Source of the DNA: Thermophagus xiamenensis
GTDB taxonomy: Bacteria; Bacteroidota; Bacteroidia; Bacteroidales; Marinilabiliaceae
Direction of reading: 5' to 3'
NCBI RefSeq assembly: GCF_900112795.1
Contig: NZ_FONA01000017.1
Coordinates: 1 to 64,000 of the forward strand
DNA: 64,000 nt
Below, in pieces: positions 45,715-54,077 of this stretch. Position 1 is the stretch's first letter, and each line of letters opens with the position of its first letter. The position numbers were made by a program, and so were the translations under genes. Under the pieces are notes generated by a model that made no database searches, was not told where the DNA came from, and saw only the letters and a program-made list of their open reading frames with translations.

Positions 45715-47493
45715 ATGAGGTATTTGAGTATTATTTCTTTAGTTATTATTTTTTTTACCTCTTGTTCTGTTTTAAGTAAATATCAGGCAGGTGAAAACAA
45801 ATATTCTAAATTATCCGATTCTTTAAATGTTCGATCCATCAGTTTGGATGAAAGCGAGCAAAGAAAATTTGATTATTATTTCTATGAAGGTATTCGGTAC
45901 AAAGCCTTGAATGAAGTTAATAAAAGTTTTATGTATTTCGCCGAAGCCTTTAAAATTGATTCTACCTGTTCTGCTTGTGCTTATGAGCTTTCCAGAATAT
46001 TGTTAGCCAACAATAGTGTTGAAGACGCTCAAAAGTTGATGGTGAAGGCGGTCCAATATGATCCTTATAATCGTTATTACATATTATTACTTTCCAGAAT
46101 ATACCAAAATTTAGGAAATGGTGAGGCAGCCGTTGATATTGCTCGTAGACTATTAAATAACAATGGAAATTCTTCTGTTGAAGATATTTATTATGTTGCC
46201 GAATTAGAAGTTCAAAATGGTTTTATTGATGCAGCTATTGATAATTTAAAGATTATAGAAAATCGTCTTGGCATCTCTGAACCCATTAATTTAAGAATTT
46301 ATCAGCTTTATCTTCAAAAGGAGGATTTTAATAATGCTGAAAAAGAGCTTTACAAATTGATAAAAAATAATCCATATAATTCCAATTACAGAATTCTGTT
46401 GGGTGATTTTTACCTTGAGAATGGAAATTTTAAGAAAGCTTTTTCAGAATATAATGAAGTATTAAAAATAGAACCTGTTAATGGAAATGTATATTTTTCA
46501 TTGGGTAATTATTATCTTGAAAAAGGGGATACTCTTTCCTTTAAGAAAAATTTCTTTAAAGGTTTTGAATCTAAAAATGTTGATTTCACCAATAAATTCA
46601 GAAAGCTTCTTTCCTTAGTTGGAAACAATGATAATAGTAAAGAACTTTTTGAAAAAGAAGAGATTAAAACACTTTATAGAATTTTAATTAGGGTTCATCC
46701 CTATGAAGTTGATGTATATCATAGTTTTGGTAATTATTTAATGAGTCTTGGAGAGAAAGATTTAGCAAGGGATATTTTTCAACAAGGCTTGGAGATAGAT
46801 GCTTCTCAACCATTATTATGGCAAGATTATTTGATTTTATTATCAGAATTTCAGGATTATAATACTTTATCAAATAAGGCATCGCAAGCCATAAAATTTT
46901 ATCCTGAAGAACCTGTTTTTAGGTTATTATATGGAGTTGCTCTTTTCCAGCTTAAAGATTATCGGGCTGCTGCTAATGTTCTTTTAAATGGATTAGAACT
47001 TGAAAAGGTTAAATCAAATCTGCCTTTAAAAGGGCAATTTCACGCCTATTTAGGGGATATTTTTTATTCAATGAAAAATGTTGATAGTTGTTTTTATCAT
47101 TATGAAGAAGCCCTTAAAATAGATGAGAATAATATAATAGTATTAAATAACTATAGTTACTATTTGGCATTGGAAGGCCTTAACCTGGAAAAAGCCGAAC
47201 ATATGAGTGCCAAAACAATTCAATTAGAGCCCGGAAATCCTACCTATTTGGATACTTATGCCTGGGTTTTATTTAAACGTAAAAGATTTAATGAAGCAAA
47301 ATTTATTATAGAACGAGCTGTTGAAAATTTGGATGAACCCAATGGTGTTATTTTAGAACATTATGGGGATATTTTGTATAAAACCGGTGATTTAGAAGGT
47401 GCCCTTATTCAATGGCAAAAAGCTCTTGAATTAGGTGAACACTCCAAAACTTTGGAAAAGAAAATAGAATTGAAAAAGTTTGTTGATGAATAG
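45715..47493 (+). CDS. TPR-repeat lipoprotein
   Basis: A repeat protein of about 592 residues. From ATG at 45715 it starts MRYLSIISLVIIFFTSC, a lipoprotein signal with the Cys at the end of TSC. An upstream GTG at 45691 would add eight residues and is less likely. Several tetratricopeptide units are seen, for example YYFYEGIRYKALNEVNKSFM, NYRILLGDFYLENGNFKKAF and ILEHYGDILYKTGDLEGALI. TPR arrays bind other proteins. It overlaps the next gene by eight bases; function unknown. Confidence 0.8.
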   Translation: MRYLSIISLVIIFFTSCSVLSKYQAGENKYSKLSDSLNVRSISLDESEQRKFDYYFYEGIRYKALNEVNKSFMYFAEAFKIDSTCSACAYELSRILLANNSVEDAQKLMVKAVQYDPYNRYYILLLSRIYQNLGNGEAAVDIARRLLNNNGNSSVEDIYYVAELEVQNGFIDAAIDNLKIIENRLGISEPINLRIYQLYLQKEDFNNAEKELYKLIKNNPYNSNYRILLGDFYLENGNFKKAFSEYNEVLKIEPVNGNVYFSLGNYYLEKGDTLSFKKNFFKGFESKNVDFTNKFRKLLSLVGNNDNSKELFEKEEIKTLYRILIRVHPYEVDVYHSFGNYLMSLGEKDLARDIFQQGLEIDASQPLLWQDYLILLSEFQDYNTLSNKASQAIKFYPEEPVFRLLYGVALFQLKDYRAAANVLLNGLELEKVKSNLPLKGQFHAYLGDIFYSMKNVDSCFYHYEEALKIDENNIIVLNNYSYYLALEGLNLEKAEHMSAKTIQLEPGNPTYLDTYAWVLFKRKRFNEAKFIIERAVENLDEPNGVILEHYGDILYKTGDLEGALIQWQKALELGEHSKTLEKKIELKKFVDE

Positions 47494-48328
47494 GCGAGTT
47501 TATTGGGTTATTTTTTTGTTAGTTTTTTTTGTTAGTTGTAAATCTCTTGATATAGTTTCAAGTGAATATGATATTCCTTTATTGGAAAAAAAGGAAATTT
47601 TTAAACAGTTATCTGTAAATTCAGAAAAGGAAAGTTTAAACAATGTTCTTTTTAAAAGAGCATCTATAGTTATTAATTCAGAAACCTTCAAACAAAATTT
47701 TAAGTGTAATATTGCATTAAAAAGGGATAGTTTTTTAAGAGTTAGTGTTTTAGGTCCTATAGGAATTGAAGTTTTGAGAATATCTTTTGAACCCGATTTG
47801 GTTAAAATTATTGACCGAATTAATAGGGAAGTTATTTTTTCTCATTATTCAGAATTATATACCAGTATTGGTCTTTCATTAGATTTTCAGTTTTTACAAA
47901 AAATTATTTTAAACGAACCATATTCTTATTTTACTTCTGATGTTTTAGGTTTATTTGATTTTGAATATTGTGGTGTTGAAAATTCTTTTTACAAATTTTC
48001 CTCTGTTAAGGAGAAGAAACTTAATAGGAAGTTAAATTACCATAATTTAGAAGATTTAGCGTATCAGCAGTTTTGGATCAATCCCAATGACTTTTATATG
48101 GTTCGTAATTTTATTGAACTTTCTGATTCTCAACTTAAGCTGGATATTAGATATAAAGATTTTAAAAAGCGGAATAATGATTTTTATTTTCCTTTTGCCT
48201 TTGAGATTGAAGGTAGTATGGAAAATAAAATCTATCATTTACAACTAAGTTTTACCGATATTCAATTTAATGCTTCAAATTTGATTGGTTTCAGTATACC
48301 TAAGAAATATGTTAAGGTTTATCGTTAA
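47486..48328 (+). CDS. DUF4292 lipoprotein
   Basis: A protein of 280 residues from ATG 47486 with a lipobox (VFFVSC). The body matches the Bacteroidota DUF4292 family, which has a LolB/LppM-like lipid-binding fold (FKCNIALKRDSFLRVSVLGPIGIEV, FWINPNDFYMVRNFIE). It sits between a TPR lipoprotein and an EnvC-like protein, overlapping both, so the three form an envelope operon. Precise role unknown. Confidence 0.75.
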   Translation: MNRRVYWVIFLLVFFVSCKSLDIVSSEYDIPLLEKKEIFKQLSVNSEKESLNNVLFKRASIVINSETFKQNFKCNIALKRDSFLRVSVLGPIGIEVLRISFEPDLVKIIDRINREVIFSHYSELYTSIGLSLDFQFLQKIILNEPYSYFTSDVLGLFDFEYCGVENSFYKFSSVKEKKLNRKLNYHNLEDLAYQQFWINPNDFYMVRNFIELSDSQLKLDIRYKDFKKRNNDFYFPFAFEIEGSMENKIYHLQLSFTDIQFNASNLIGFSIPKKYVKVYR

Positions 48329-49463
48329 TGCCATTTTTATTTTGATCTCCTGTGTTAATCTTTACGGACAATCTGTTGAAAGTCTTCGTAAAGAAAGGGA
48401 AAATATTATAGAAGAAATAATTAAGCTTCAAAAGTTACTGAACGAAAAGATTGAGACCAAAGATGCCTTTATGCAAAAATTATCTCTTTTAGATAGAGAA
48501 ATTTTTAGTCGTAGGAAACTTATAAATAATTTCGAAAGAGAAATTAATAAACTTGACGAACAAATTGAAGTTAATGAGCTATTAATTAATGATTTGGAAA
48601 AGGATATTCAGTCTTTAAAAGAAGAATATGCCCAACTTATAAGGTACACCTATAGGCAAAGAGGAGAATTAAATCAATTGATGTTTCTTTTTAGCGCTGA
48701 ATCTTTTAGTAATTTATATACAAGGTTTAGATTGTTTAAGGAGTATAGTAATTACCGAAAAACTCAGGGTGAAAAGCTTGTTAAATCCCAAAATCAGGTT
48801 AAGGGTTTACTTAAAGAAATTCAAGTACAAAAAAATGAAAAACAGGCTGTACTAAATGAAATAGAAAGCGAATTAGCTCGTTTGGAAGAAAACAGGAAAA
48901 ATAGGGCTTTATTGATTAAAAAACTTCAAGAGGAACAAAAGTGGTTACAACAAAACTTAAAACAGAAAGAAGTGGCAGCTCAACAGCTTGAAAAGAAAAT
49001 TAAGGAGCTTATCGCTGCTGAAAAAGCTTCAAGTATTAACAAAGATGAATCTATTACTTTTGAAGATATGAAAGGTCAGTTGGTTTGGCCGGTCGAAAAC
49101 GGTGTGATAGTTAATCCTTTTGGTGAACATGCTCATCCTATTTTAAAAAATGTATCTATTAAAAATAATGGTATTGATATTCAGACTTTAGAAAGTAGTG
49201 ATGTTAGATGTGTTCATTCCGGGGTTGTTTCTATGGTTGTGGCCATACCTGGTTTAAATAAAACAGTAATTGTTCGTCACGGTAAATATTTAACAGTTTA
49301 TGGAAATTTAATTGAAGTTGTAGTGAAAAAGGGAGATATTGTAGAGGCTGGAGAAATTTTAGGAAAAATTTATCATGGCAATACCAATATGAATAAAGTT
49401 CTTCATTTCGAAGTTTGGGAAGAAAATAATAAGTTAGATCCTGCACTGTGGCTTAAACCATAG
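48309..49463 (+). CDS. EnvC-like murein hydrolase activator (degenerate M23 domain)
   Basis: A protein of about 384 residues. From ATG 48309 it starts with signal peptide MLRFIVNAIFILISCVNLYG, followed by a long coiled coil (SLRKERENIIEEIIKLQKLL and onward to about residue 240) and a C-terminal LytM/M23 domain (WPVENGVIVNPFGEHAHPIL, VLHFEVWEENNKLDPALWL). The zinc His of the HxxxD motif is replaced in NNGID, and the HxH motif is reduced to VLH. The peptidase is therefore probably inactive and it should activate amidases, as EnvC does. Confidence 0.85.
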   Translation: MLRFIVNAIFILISCVNLYGQSVESLRKERENIIEEIIKLQKLLNEKIETKDAFMQKLSLLDREIFSRRKLINNFEREINKLDEQIEVNELLINDLEKDIQSLKEEYAQLIRYTYRQRGELNQLMFLFSAESFSNLYTRFRLFKEYSNYRKTQGEKLVKSQNQVKGLLKEIQVQKNEKQAVLNEIESELARLEENRKNRALLIKKLQEEQKWLQQNLKQKEVAAQQLEKKIKELIAAEKASSINKDESITFEDMKGQLVWPVENGVIVNPFGEHAHPILKNVSIKNNGIDIQTLESSDVRCVHSGVVSMVVAIPGLNKTVIVRHGKYLTVYGNLIEVVVKKGDIVEAGEILGKIYHGNTNMNKVLHFEVWEENNKLDPALWLKP

Positions 49464-49567
49464 TTTTTTATCAAAAATCGATACATTTTAGAAACTCTTT
49501 TTTTGTATAAGAGTATAAGTTGATGTAATTTAAATAGATTAAGACAGCTAACGTTAAAACCTATGTT

Positions 49568-49963
49568 GTGAATAAAGTTGTTTTCAAGTCTGAAATTAAA
49601 AACATTAGTTTAGTTGAAAGATTAATTGACGATATTTCAGTTAAATATAATTTGCATTCCGACATTTATGGTAAGTTGTTACTTGCCGTTGTTGAGGGTG
49701 TTAATAATGCTATTGTTCATGGAAATAAACTTGAAAAAGAAAAAATAGTTATTTTAAAATATATAATTACTGACGAAAAGATTGAATTTATTATCAGAGA
49801 TAGTGGTGAAGGTTTTGATTATAGAAATCTTCCTGATCCGACTAAACCTGAAAATATTGAAAAAACCCATGGAAGAGGCATTTTTTTGATGAAACATTTA
49901 TCGGATGAATTGGAATTTAATGAAAAGGGTAATGAAGTTAGGATTGTATTTAATTTAACATAA
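49568..49963 (+). CDS. HATPase anti-sigma-like protein (RsbW/SpoIIAB type)
   Basis: A 131-residue ATP-binding domain protein. The GHKL fold shows AVVEGVNNAIVHGNK as N-box, FIIRDSGEGFDY and GRGIFLMKHLSDEL. RsbW-type kinases phosphorylate anti-anti-sigma proteins and hold a sigma factor. No STAS antagonist is adjacent. The start is GTG at 49568; the nearest ATG (49563) is out of frame and stops at once. The next gene, ybeY, begins six bases after its stop. Confidence 0.85.
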   Translation: MNKVVFKSEIKNISLVERLIDDISVKYNLHSDIYGKLLLAVVEGVNNAIVHGNKLEKEKIVILKYIITDEKIEFIIRDSGEGFDYRNLPDPTKPENIEKTHGRGIFLMKHLSDELEFNEKGNEVRIVFNLT

Positions 49964-49968
49964 GTAAC

Positions 49969-50397
49969 GTGTCTATTTTTTTCGATTCAATAGATATTGA
50001 ATATATCCTCGAGAATGAAAGCATTATTCGTCGTTGGATTATAGAAGTTATTGAAAATAAGCAATTTAGGGTAGGTGAAATTAATTATATTTTTTGTTCC
50101 GACGAATATATTTACAAAATTAATAAAAAATTTCTTGGACACGATTATACTACCGATGTTATAACTTTTGATTACTCCAAAAAGAATATTATTTCAGGGG
50201 ATATTTTGATTAGTATACCTACAGTTAGTTTGAATGCCGAGTTTTATAAAGTTCCTTTTTTTCATGAACTTCTTCGGGTTATTATTCATGGTGTTCTGCA
50301 TTTAATGGGTTATAAAGATAGTACAGAAGAGGAAAAATCCTTAATGCGGTCTGCTGAGGATTTGGCTCTACTATTCTTCGAAACAAATTTCCGTTAG
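49969..50397 (+). CDS. ybeY: Endoribonuclease YbeY
   Basis: The metal-dependent endoribonuclease involved in 16S rRNA maturation and ribosome quality control. The metal motif is HGVLHLMGYKD; the usual HGxLHLxGYDH is altered at its end to KD, as in other Bacteroidota (family knowledge). The pattern YTTDVITFDYS is the second signature. It starts with GTG at 49969. The 142 residues are normal. It lies before mnmG in a rightward run. Confidence 0.93.
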   Translation: MSIFFDSIDIEYILENESIIRRWIIEVIENKQFRVGEINYIFCSDEYIYKINKKFLGHDYTTDVITFDYSKKNIISGDILISIPTVSLNAEFYKVPFFHELLRVIIHGVLHLMGYKDSTEEEKSLMRSAEDLALLFFETNFR

Positions 50398-50433
50398 TGC
50401 TGTTTATTTACTATTATTTAAGGGTTTAAAAGT

Positions 50434-52311
50434 ATGGATTTTAATTACGATATAATTGTAATTGGTGGAGGTCATGCCGGTTGTGAAGCTAGTGTAGCTG
50501 CAGCTAAATTGGGGGCTAAAACACTTCTTATTTCTATGGACTTAACTAAATTAGCCCAGATGAGTTGTAATCCTGCTGTAGGTGGTATTGCCAAAGGTCA
50601 AATAGTTAGGGAGATAGATGCACTTGGAGGTCAAATGGGAATTGTAACCGATTTGTCATCTATTCAATTTAGGATGCTTAACAGATCTAAAGGTCCTGCT
50701 ATGTGGAGTCCTAGATCCCAATGTGATAGGATGGTATTTTCCAAAGAATGGAGGCATATTATTGAAAATACTGAAAATTTATATTTATGGCAGGATTTGG
50801 TTGTAGATATTGATTTTTCTAATTCTGATTTTTTTGCGGTATTTACCTCTCAGAATGTAAAATTTTATTCTAAAAAGGTTATTTTAACTACAGGAACTTT
50901 TTTAAATGGACTTATTCATATCGGTAAGGTTCAAATTGAAGGTGGAAGGATTTCTGAAAAATCAAGTAAGGGATTAAGCGATAAATTTTTTAAACGTGGT
51001 TTTAAAACAGGCAGGATGAAAACCGGTACGCCTGTACGTGTTGATGGTAGAACTGTAGATTTTACCAGATTACAGGAACAACCCGGAGATGAAGATTTCT
51101 ATAAATTTTCGTTTCTTCCTGTTTCTAATAAAAAGTTAAAACAACGTAGTTGTTATCTAACTTATACCAATCCGATCGTTCATAATACCATACGAGAACG
51201 TTTAGATGAAAGTCCTATGTATAACGGGACTATTAAGAGTATAGGTCCGCGATACTGTCCTAGTATTGAAACTAAAATTGTAACTTTCTCTGATAAGGAT
51301 AGTCATCAATTACATTTAGAACCAGAAGGCGAAGATACTATTGAATATTATTTAAATGGTTTCAGTAGTTCCTTACCCTTGGAGACACAATTGGAGGCTT
51401 TAAAATCGATTCCTGGCCTTGAAAATGCTTTTATTTTTCGTCCTGGTTATGCTATTGAATATGATTTTTTTGATCCTACTCAATTATATCATACACTTGA
51501 AACCAAATTAATTAACGGTTTATATTTTGCAGGTCAAATTAATGGTACTACCGGTTATGAAGAAGCCGCTGCACAGGGTTTAATGGCAGGGATTAACGCA
51601 GCCTTAAGTTTAAAAGGGAAGGACCCTTTTGTGTTAAATAGAGATGAAGCCTATATTGGAGTATTAATAGATGATTTGGTTACCAAAGGTGTGGATGAGC
51701 CTTATAGAATGTTTACCTCACGTGCTGAATATCGTTTATTATTACGTCAAGATGATGCCGATTTAAGATTGACACCCAAAGGCCGAAATATTGGATTGGT
51801 AGATGACTATAGGTATAATTTCTATAAGGAAAAAATTCTTTGGCGTGAAAAAATTTTTCAATTTATTGAAGATTATAGCGTAAAACCTGAAGAAGTTAAT
51901 AACTATTTATTAGAAAAAGGTACTTCTATTTTGAAACAAAAAATTAAAATTAAAGAGTTAATTACGCGTCCCCAAGTTAATATTATTGAGTTGGTTAATA
52001 TTATTGGTTCTTTTAGGGAATTTTGTAAGGACATTCCTAATGACAGAAAATTTGAAATTTTAGATAGTGTAGAAATTGCGATTAAATATCAAGGATATAT
52101 TGCACGAGAAAGGCAATTGGCAGATAAACTTAAAAGATTAGAAAAGTTAAAGATTAGAGGTAAATTCGATTACGAATCGATCCATAACTTGTCTATTGAA
52201 GCCCGGCAAAAATTGAAGAAAGTGGATCCCGAAACATTAGGTCAGGCCTCACGAATTAGTGGTGTTTCACCCAGTGATATTAATGTATTATTGGTTCTTA
52301 TGGGAAGATAA
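50434..52311 (+). CDS. mnmG: tRNA uridine-34 carboxymethylaminomethyl modification protein MnmG (GidA)
   Basis: With MnmE it makes cmnm5U34 in tRNAs. The FAD-binding motif is [11 protein letters not shown] (10-20) and the GidA signature is [19 protein letters not shown]. FITxP-like [19 protein letters not shown] and [15 protein letters not shown] are also typical. The 625 residues are normal. Its stop codon falls inside a 30-base perfect palindrome that contains a parS site. mnmG is often close to the origin in other bacteria, which agrees with the region. Confidence 0.98.
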   Translation: MDFNYDIIVIGGGHAGCEASVAAAKLGAKTLLISMDLTKLAQMSCNPAVGGIAKGQIVREIDALGGQMGIVTDLSSIQFRMLNRSKGPAMWSPRSQCDRMVFSKEWRHIIENTENLYLWQDLVVDIDFSNSDFFAVFTSQNVKFYSKKVILTTGTFLNGLIHIGKVQIEGGRISEKSSKGLSDKFFKRGFKTGRMKTGTPVRVDGRTVDFTRLQEQPGDEDFYKFSFLPVSNKKLKQRSCYLTYTNPIVHNTIRERLDESPMYNGTIKSIGPRYCPSIETKIVTFSDKDSHQLHLEPEGEDTIEYYLNGFSSSLPLETQLEALKSIPGLENAFIFRPGYAIEYDFFDPTQLYHTLETKLINGLYFAGQINGTTGYEEAAAQGLMAGINAALSLKGKDPFVLNRDEAYIGVLIDDLVTKGVDEPYRMFTSRAEYRLLLRQDDADLRLTPKGRNIGLVDDYRYNFYKEKILWREKIFQFIEDYSVKPEEVNNYLLEKGTSILKQKIKIKELITRPQVNIIELVNIIGSFREFCKDIPNDRKFEILDSVEIAIKYQGYIARERQLADKLKRLEKLKIRGKFDYESIHNLSIEARQKLKKVDPETLGQASRISGVSPSDINVLLVLMGR

Positions 52312-52334
52312 TGTTCCACGTGGAACATTATCTT
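52305..52334. promoter_or_regulatory. parS-type site 2 inside a 30-bp perfect palindrome
   Basis: TGTTCCACGTGGAACA (52312-52327) is a fully symmetric parS variant. It is flanked on each side by AAGATAA and its complement, so the perfect palindrome covers 52305-52334. The mnmG stop codon TAA (52309-52311) is part of it. As RNA it would form a hairpin at the end of mnmG, but the real terminator is downstream. Confidence 0.85.
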
Positions 52335-52350
52335 TTGACTGTTTTTTTAA

Positions 52351-52396
52351 AAAAAAGACTCATATATTTTGTGGGTCTTTTTTGTTTTTTTTTTTT
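52351..52396 (+). terminator. Terminator after mnmG
   Basis: AAAAAAGAC (52351-52359) pairs with GTCTTTTTT (52375-52383) and a long T-tract continues to 52395. It ends mnmG transcription before the adenine deaminase start at 52440. Confidence 0.75.
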
Positions 52397-52439
52397 GAAT
52401 TTATTTAGATTTTATGTTAGTGTATTAATTTTTAAGATT

Positions 52440-54071
52440 ATGAAAGTAATTAAAGGTAATATTGTAGATATTCATAATAGAGAAATTTTTCCAGGGAAAG
52501 TTTATTTTAAAAGGGGTTTTATTGAAAGAATAGAACGATGTGGTGATAATTTTGGGCAATACATTTTACCCGGATTTATCGATTCTCATGTTCATATCGA
52601 GAGTAGTATGGTTGTGCCTTCTCTGTTTTCCCGGTTGGTTGTTCCACGTGGAACAATTGGGGTGTTAACCGATCCACATGAGATAGGTAATGTGTTGGGA
52701 GTGGAGGGTGTAGAGTATATGATTGATGATGCAAAAAATACGCCGTTAAAGATATTTTTTGGTGCACCATCCTGTGTGCCGGCAACCAATTTAGAATCGT
52801 CAGGTGCCATTATTGATTGTACGGGAGTAGATTATCTTTTAAATAGAAAAGAAGTATGTTTTTTGAGTGAAATGATGAATTATGTAGGGGTTATTAATAA
52901 TGACAAGGAAGTTTGGAAGAAAATTCGGTTGGCTCAGAAAAGAAGAATTCCTATCGATGGTCATGCTCCGGGAATTGGCGGTGAAGAGTTAAACAAATAT
53001 GCCTCGGCGGGAATTTCTACCGATCATGAGTGTTTTACGTTAAAAGAAGCGCTTGACAAAATTAAATGTGGTATGAAAATTCAAATTAGAGAAGGAAGTG
53101 CCGCTAAAAATTTTGAAGCTTTAGTTCCCCTCTTTAATTCTCATCCTGATTCTTTGATGTTGTGTACTGACGATTCTCATCCACATGAATTGATTAAAGA
53201 TGGACATATCGATAAATTAATTAAATTGGGTCTGAAAAAAGGTGTTGATTTGTATGATTTGCTTAGGGCTGCTTCTTTGAATCCCGTTGAACATTACAAT
53301 CTTCCTGTAGGGTTATTGAGAGAAGGTGATAAAGCCGATTTTATTGTTATTGATAATCTAGATGAATTTAATGTCAAAGAAAGCTATATTGATGGAGAAA
53401 AAGTCTTTGATCATCGTTATGGCGTTCTTTTTGATAAGAAAGAAGTCAAAATTGTTAATCAATTTAAAGCCCATGAAATTTCTTTAGAGGATATTAAAGT
53501 AATGGTTCCTCAAAATGCAAGCAAAGTAAATGTTATACAATGTTTTGATGGATCTCTTGTTACCGATGCTTTAACTTTGGATATATGGGATGATAAAGTT
53601 TTAGAGTCCTGCGCAGATAAGGATATTCTTAAAATTGTTGTTGTGGATCGGTATAAAAATAAACCTGCTTCTGTTGGTTTTATAAAAGGTTTTGGATTTA
53701 AAAAAGGTGCCATAGCTTCGTCTGTTGCGCATGATAGTCATAATGTAGTCGCTGTAGGTGTGGAAGATGAACATATAGTTAATGCCCTTAATTTGATAAT
53801 GGAAAATAAAGGAGGACTTTCTGTTTCCTCTAAAAATAATCAAAGTGTTTTGCCGTTGCCTATTGGGGGAATTATGAGTAATCAAGATGGCATAGAAGTA
53901 GGGAAAAAATATGCCAATATTGAGAAAATGGCTGTTGATATGGGGTGTAATCTTAAAAGTCCGTTTATGACTTTATCTTTCATGTCTTTATTGGTTATTC
54001 CCAAATTGAAGATTGGTGATAAAGGACTATTTGATGGAGAAAAGTTCGAGTTTATATCACTTTTCAATTAA
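52440..54071 (+). CDS. ade: Adenine deaminase
   Basis: Deaminates adenine to hypoxanthine with metal ions, in purine salvage. The amidohydrolase entry is LPGFIDSHVHIESS, and IDGHAPGIGGEELNKYASAGISTDHECFT and LMLCTDDSHPHELIKDGHID are family motifs. The frame is open to 52311, but those first 43 codons are hydrophobic and overlap the parS palindrome and terminator; ATG 52440 (MKVIKGNIVDI) is the real start, giving 543 residues. A second parS site lies inside the coding sequence at 52640. Confidence 0.93.
   Translation: MKVIKGNIVDIHNREIFPGKVYFKRGFIERIERCGDNFGQYILPGFIDSHVHIESSMVVPSLFSRLVVPRGTIGVLTDPHEIGNVLGVEGVEYMIDDAKNTPLKIFFGAPSCVPATNLESSGAIIDCTGVDYLLNRKEVCFLSEMMNYVGVINNDKEVWKKIRLAQKRRIPIDGHAPGIGGEELNKYASAGISTDHECFTLKEALDKIKCGMKIQIREGSAAKNFEALVPLFNSHPDSLMLCTDDSHPHELIKDGHIDKLIKLGLKKGVDLYDLLRAASLNPVEHYNLPVGLLREGDKADFIVIDNLDEFNVKESYIDGEKVFDHRYGVLFDKKEVKIVNQFKAHEISLEDIKVMVPQNASKVNVIQCFDGSLVTDALTLDIWDDKVLESCADKDILKIVVVDRYKNKPASVGFIKGFGFKKGAIASSVAHDSHNVVAVGVEDEHIVNALNLIMENKGGLSVSSKNNQSVLPLPIGGIMSNQDGIEVGKKYANIEKMAVDMGCNLKSPFMTLSFMSLLVIPKLKIGDKGLFDGEKFEFISLFN
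52640..52655. promoter_or_regulatory. parS-type site 3 inside the adenine deaminase gene
   Basis: TGTTCCACGTGGAACA, identical to site 2 and 328 bases from it. It encodes part of LVVPRGTIG, so the site is held within a coding frame. Confidence 0.85.
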
Positions 54072-54077
54072 AAAAAT

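Noticed and set aside
52311-52439. 43-residue hydrophobic N-terminal extension of adenine deaminase
   Set aside because: It overlaps the mnmG stop, a parS palindrome and a terminator; the family starts at MKVIKG (52440).
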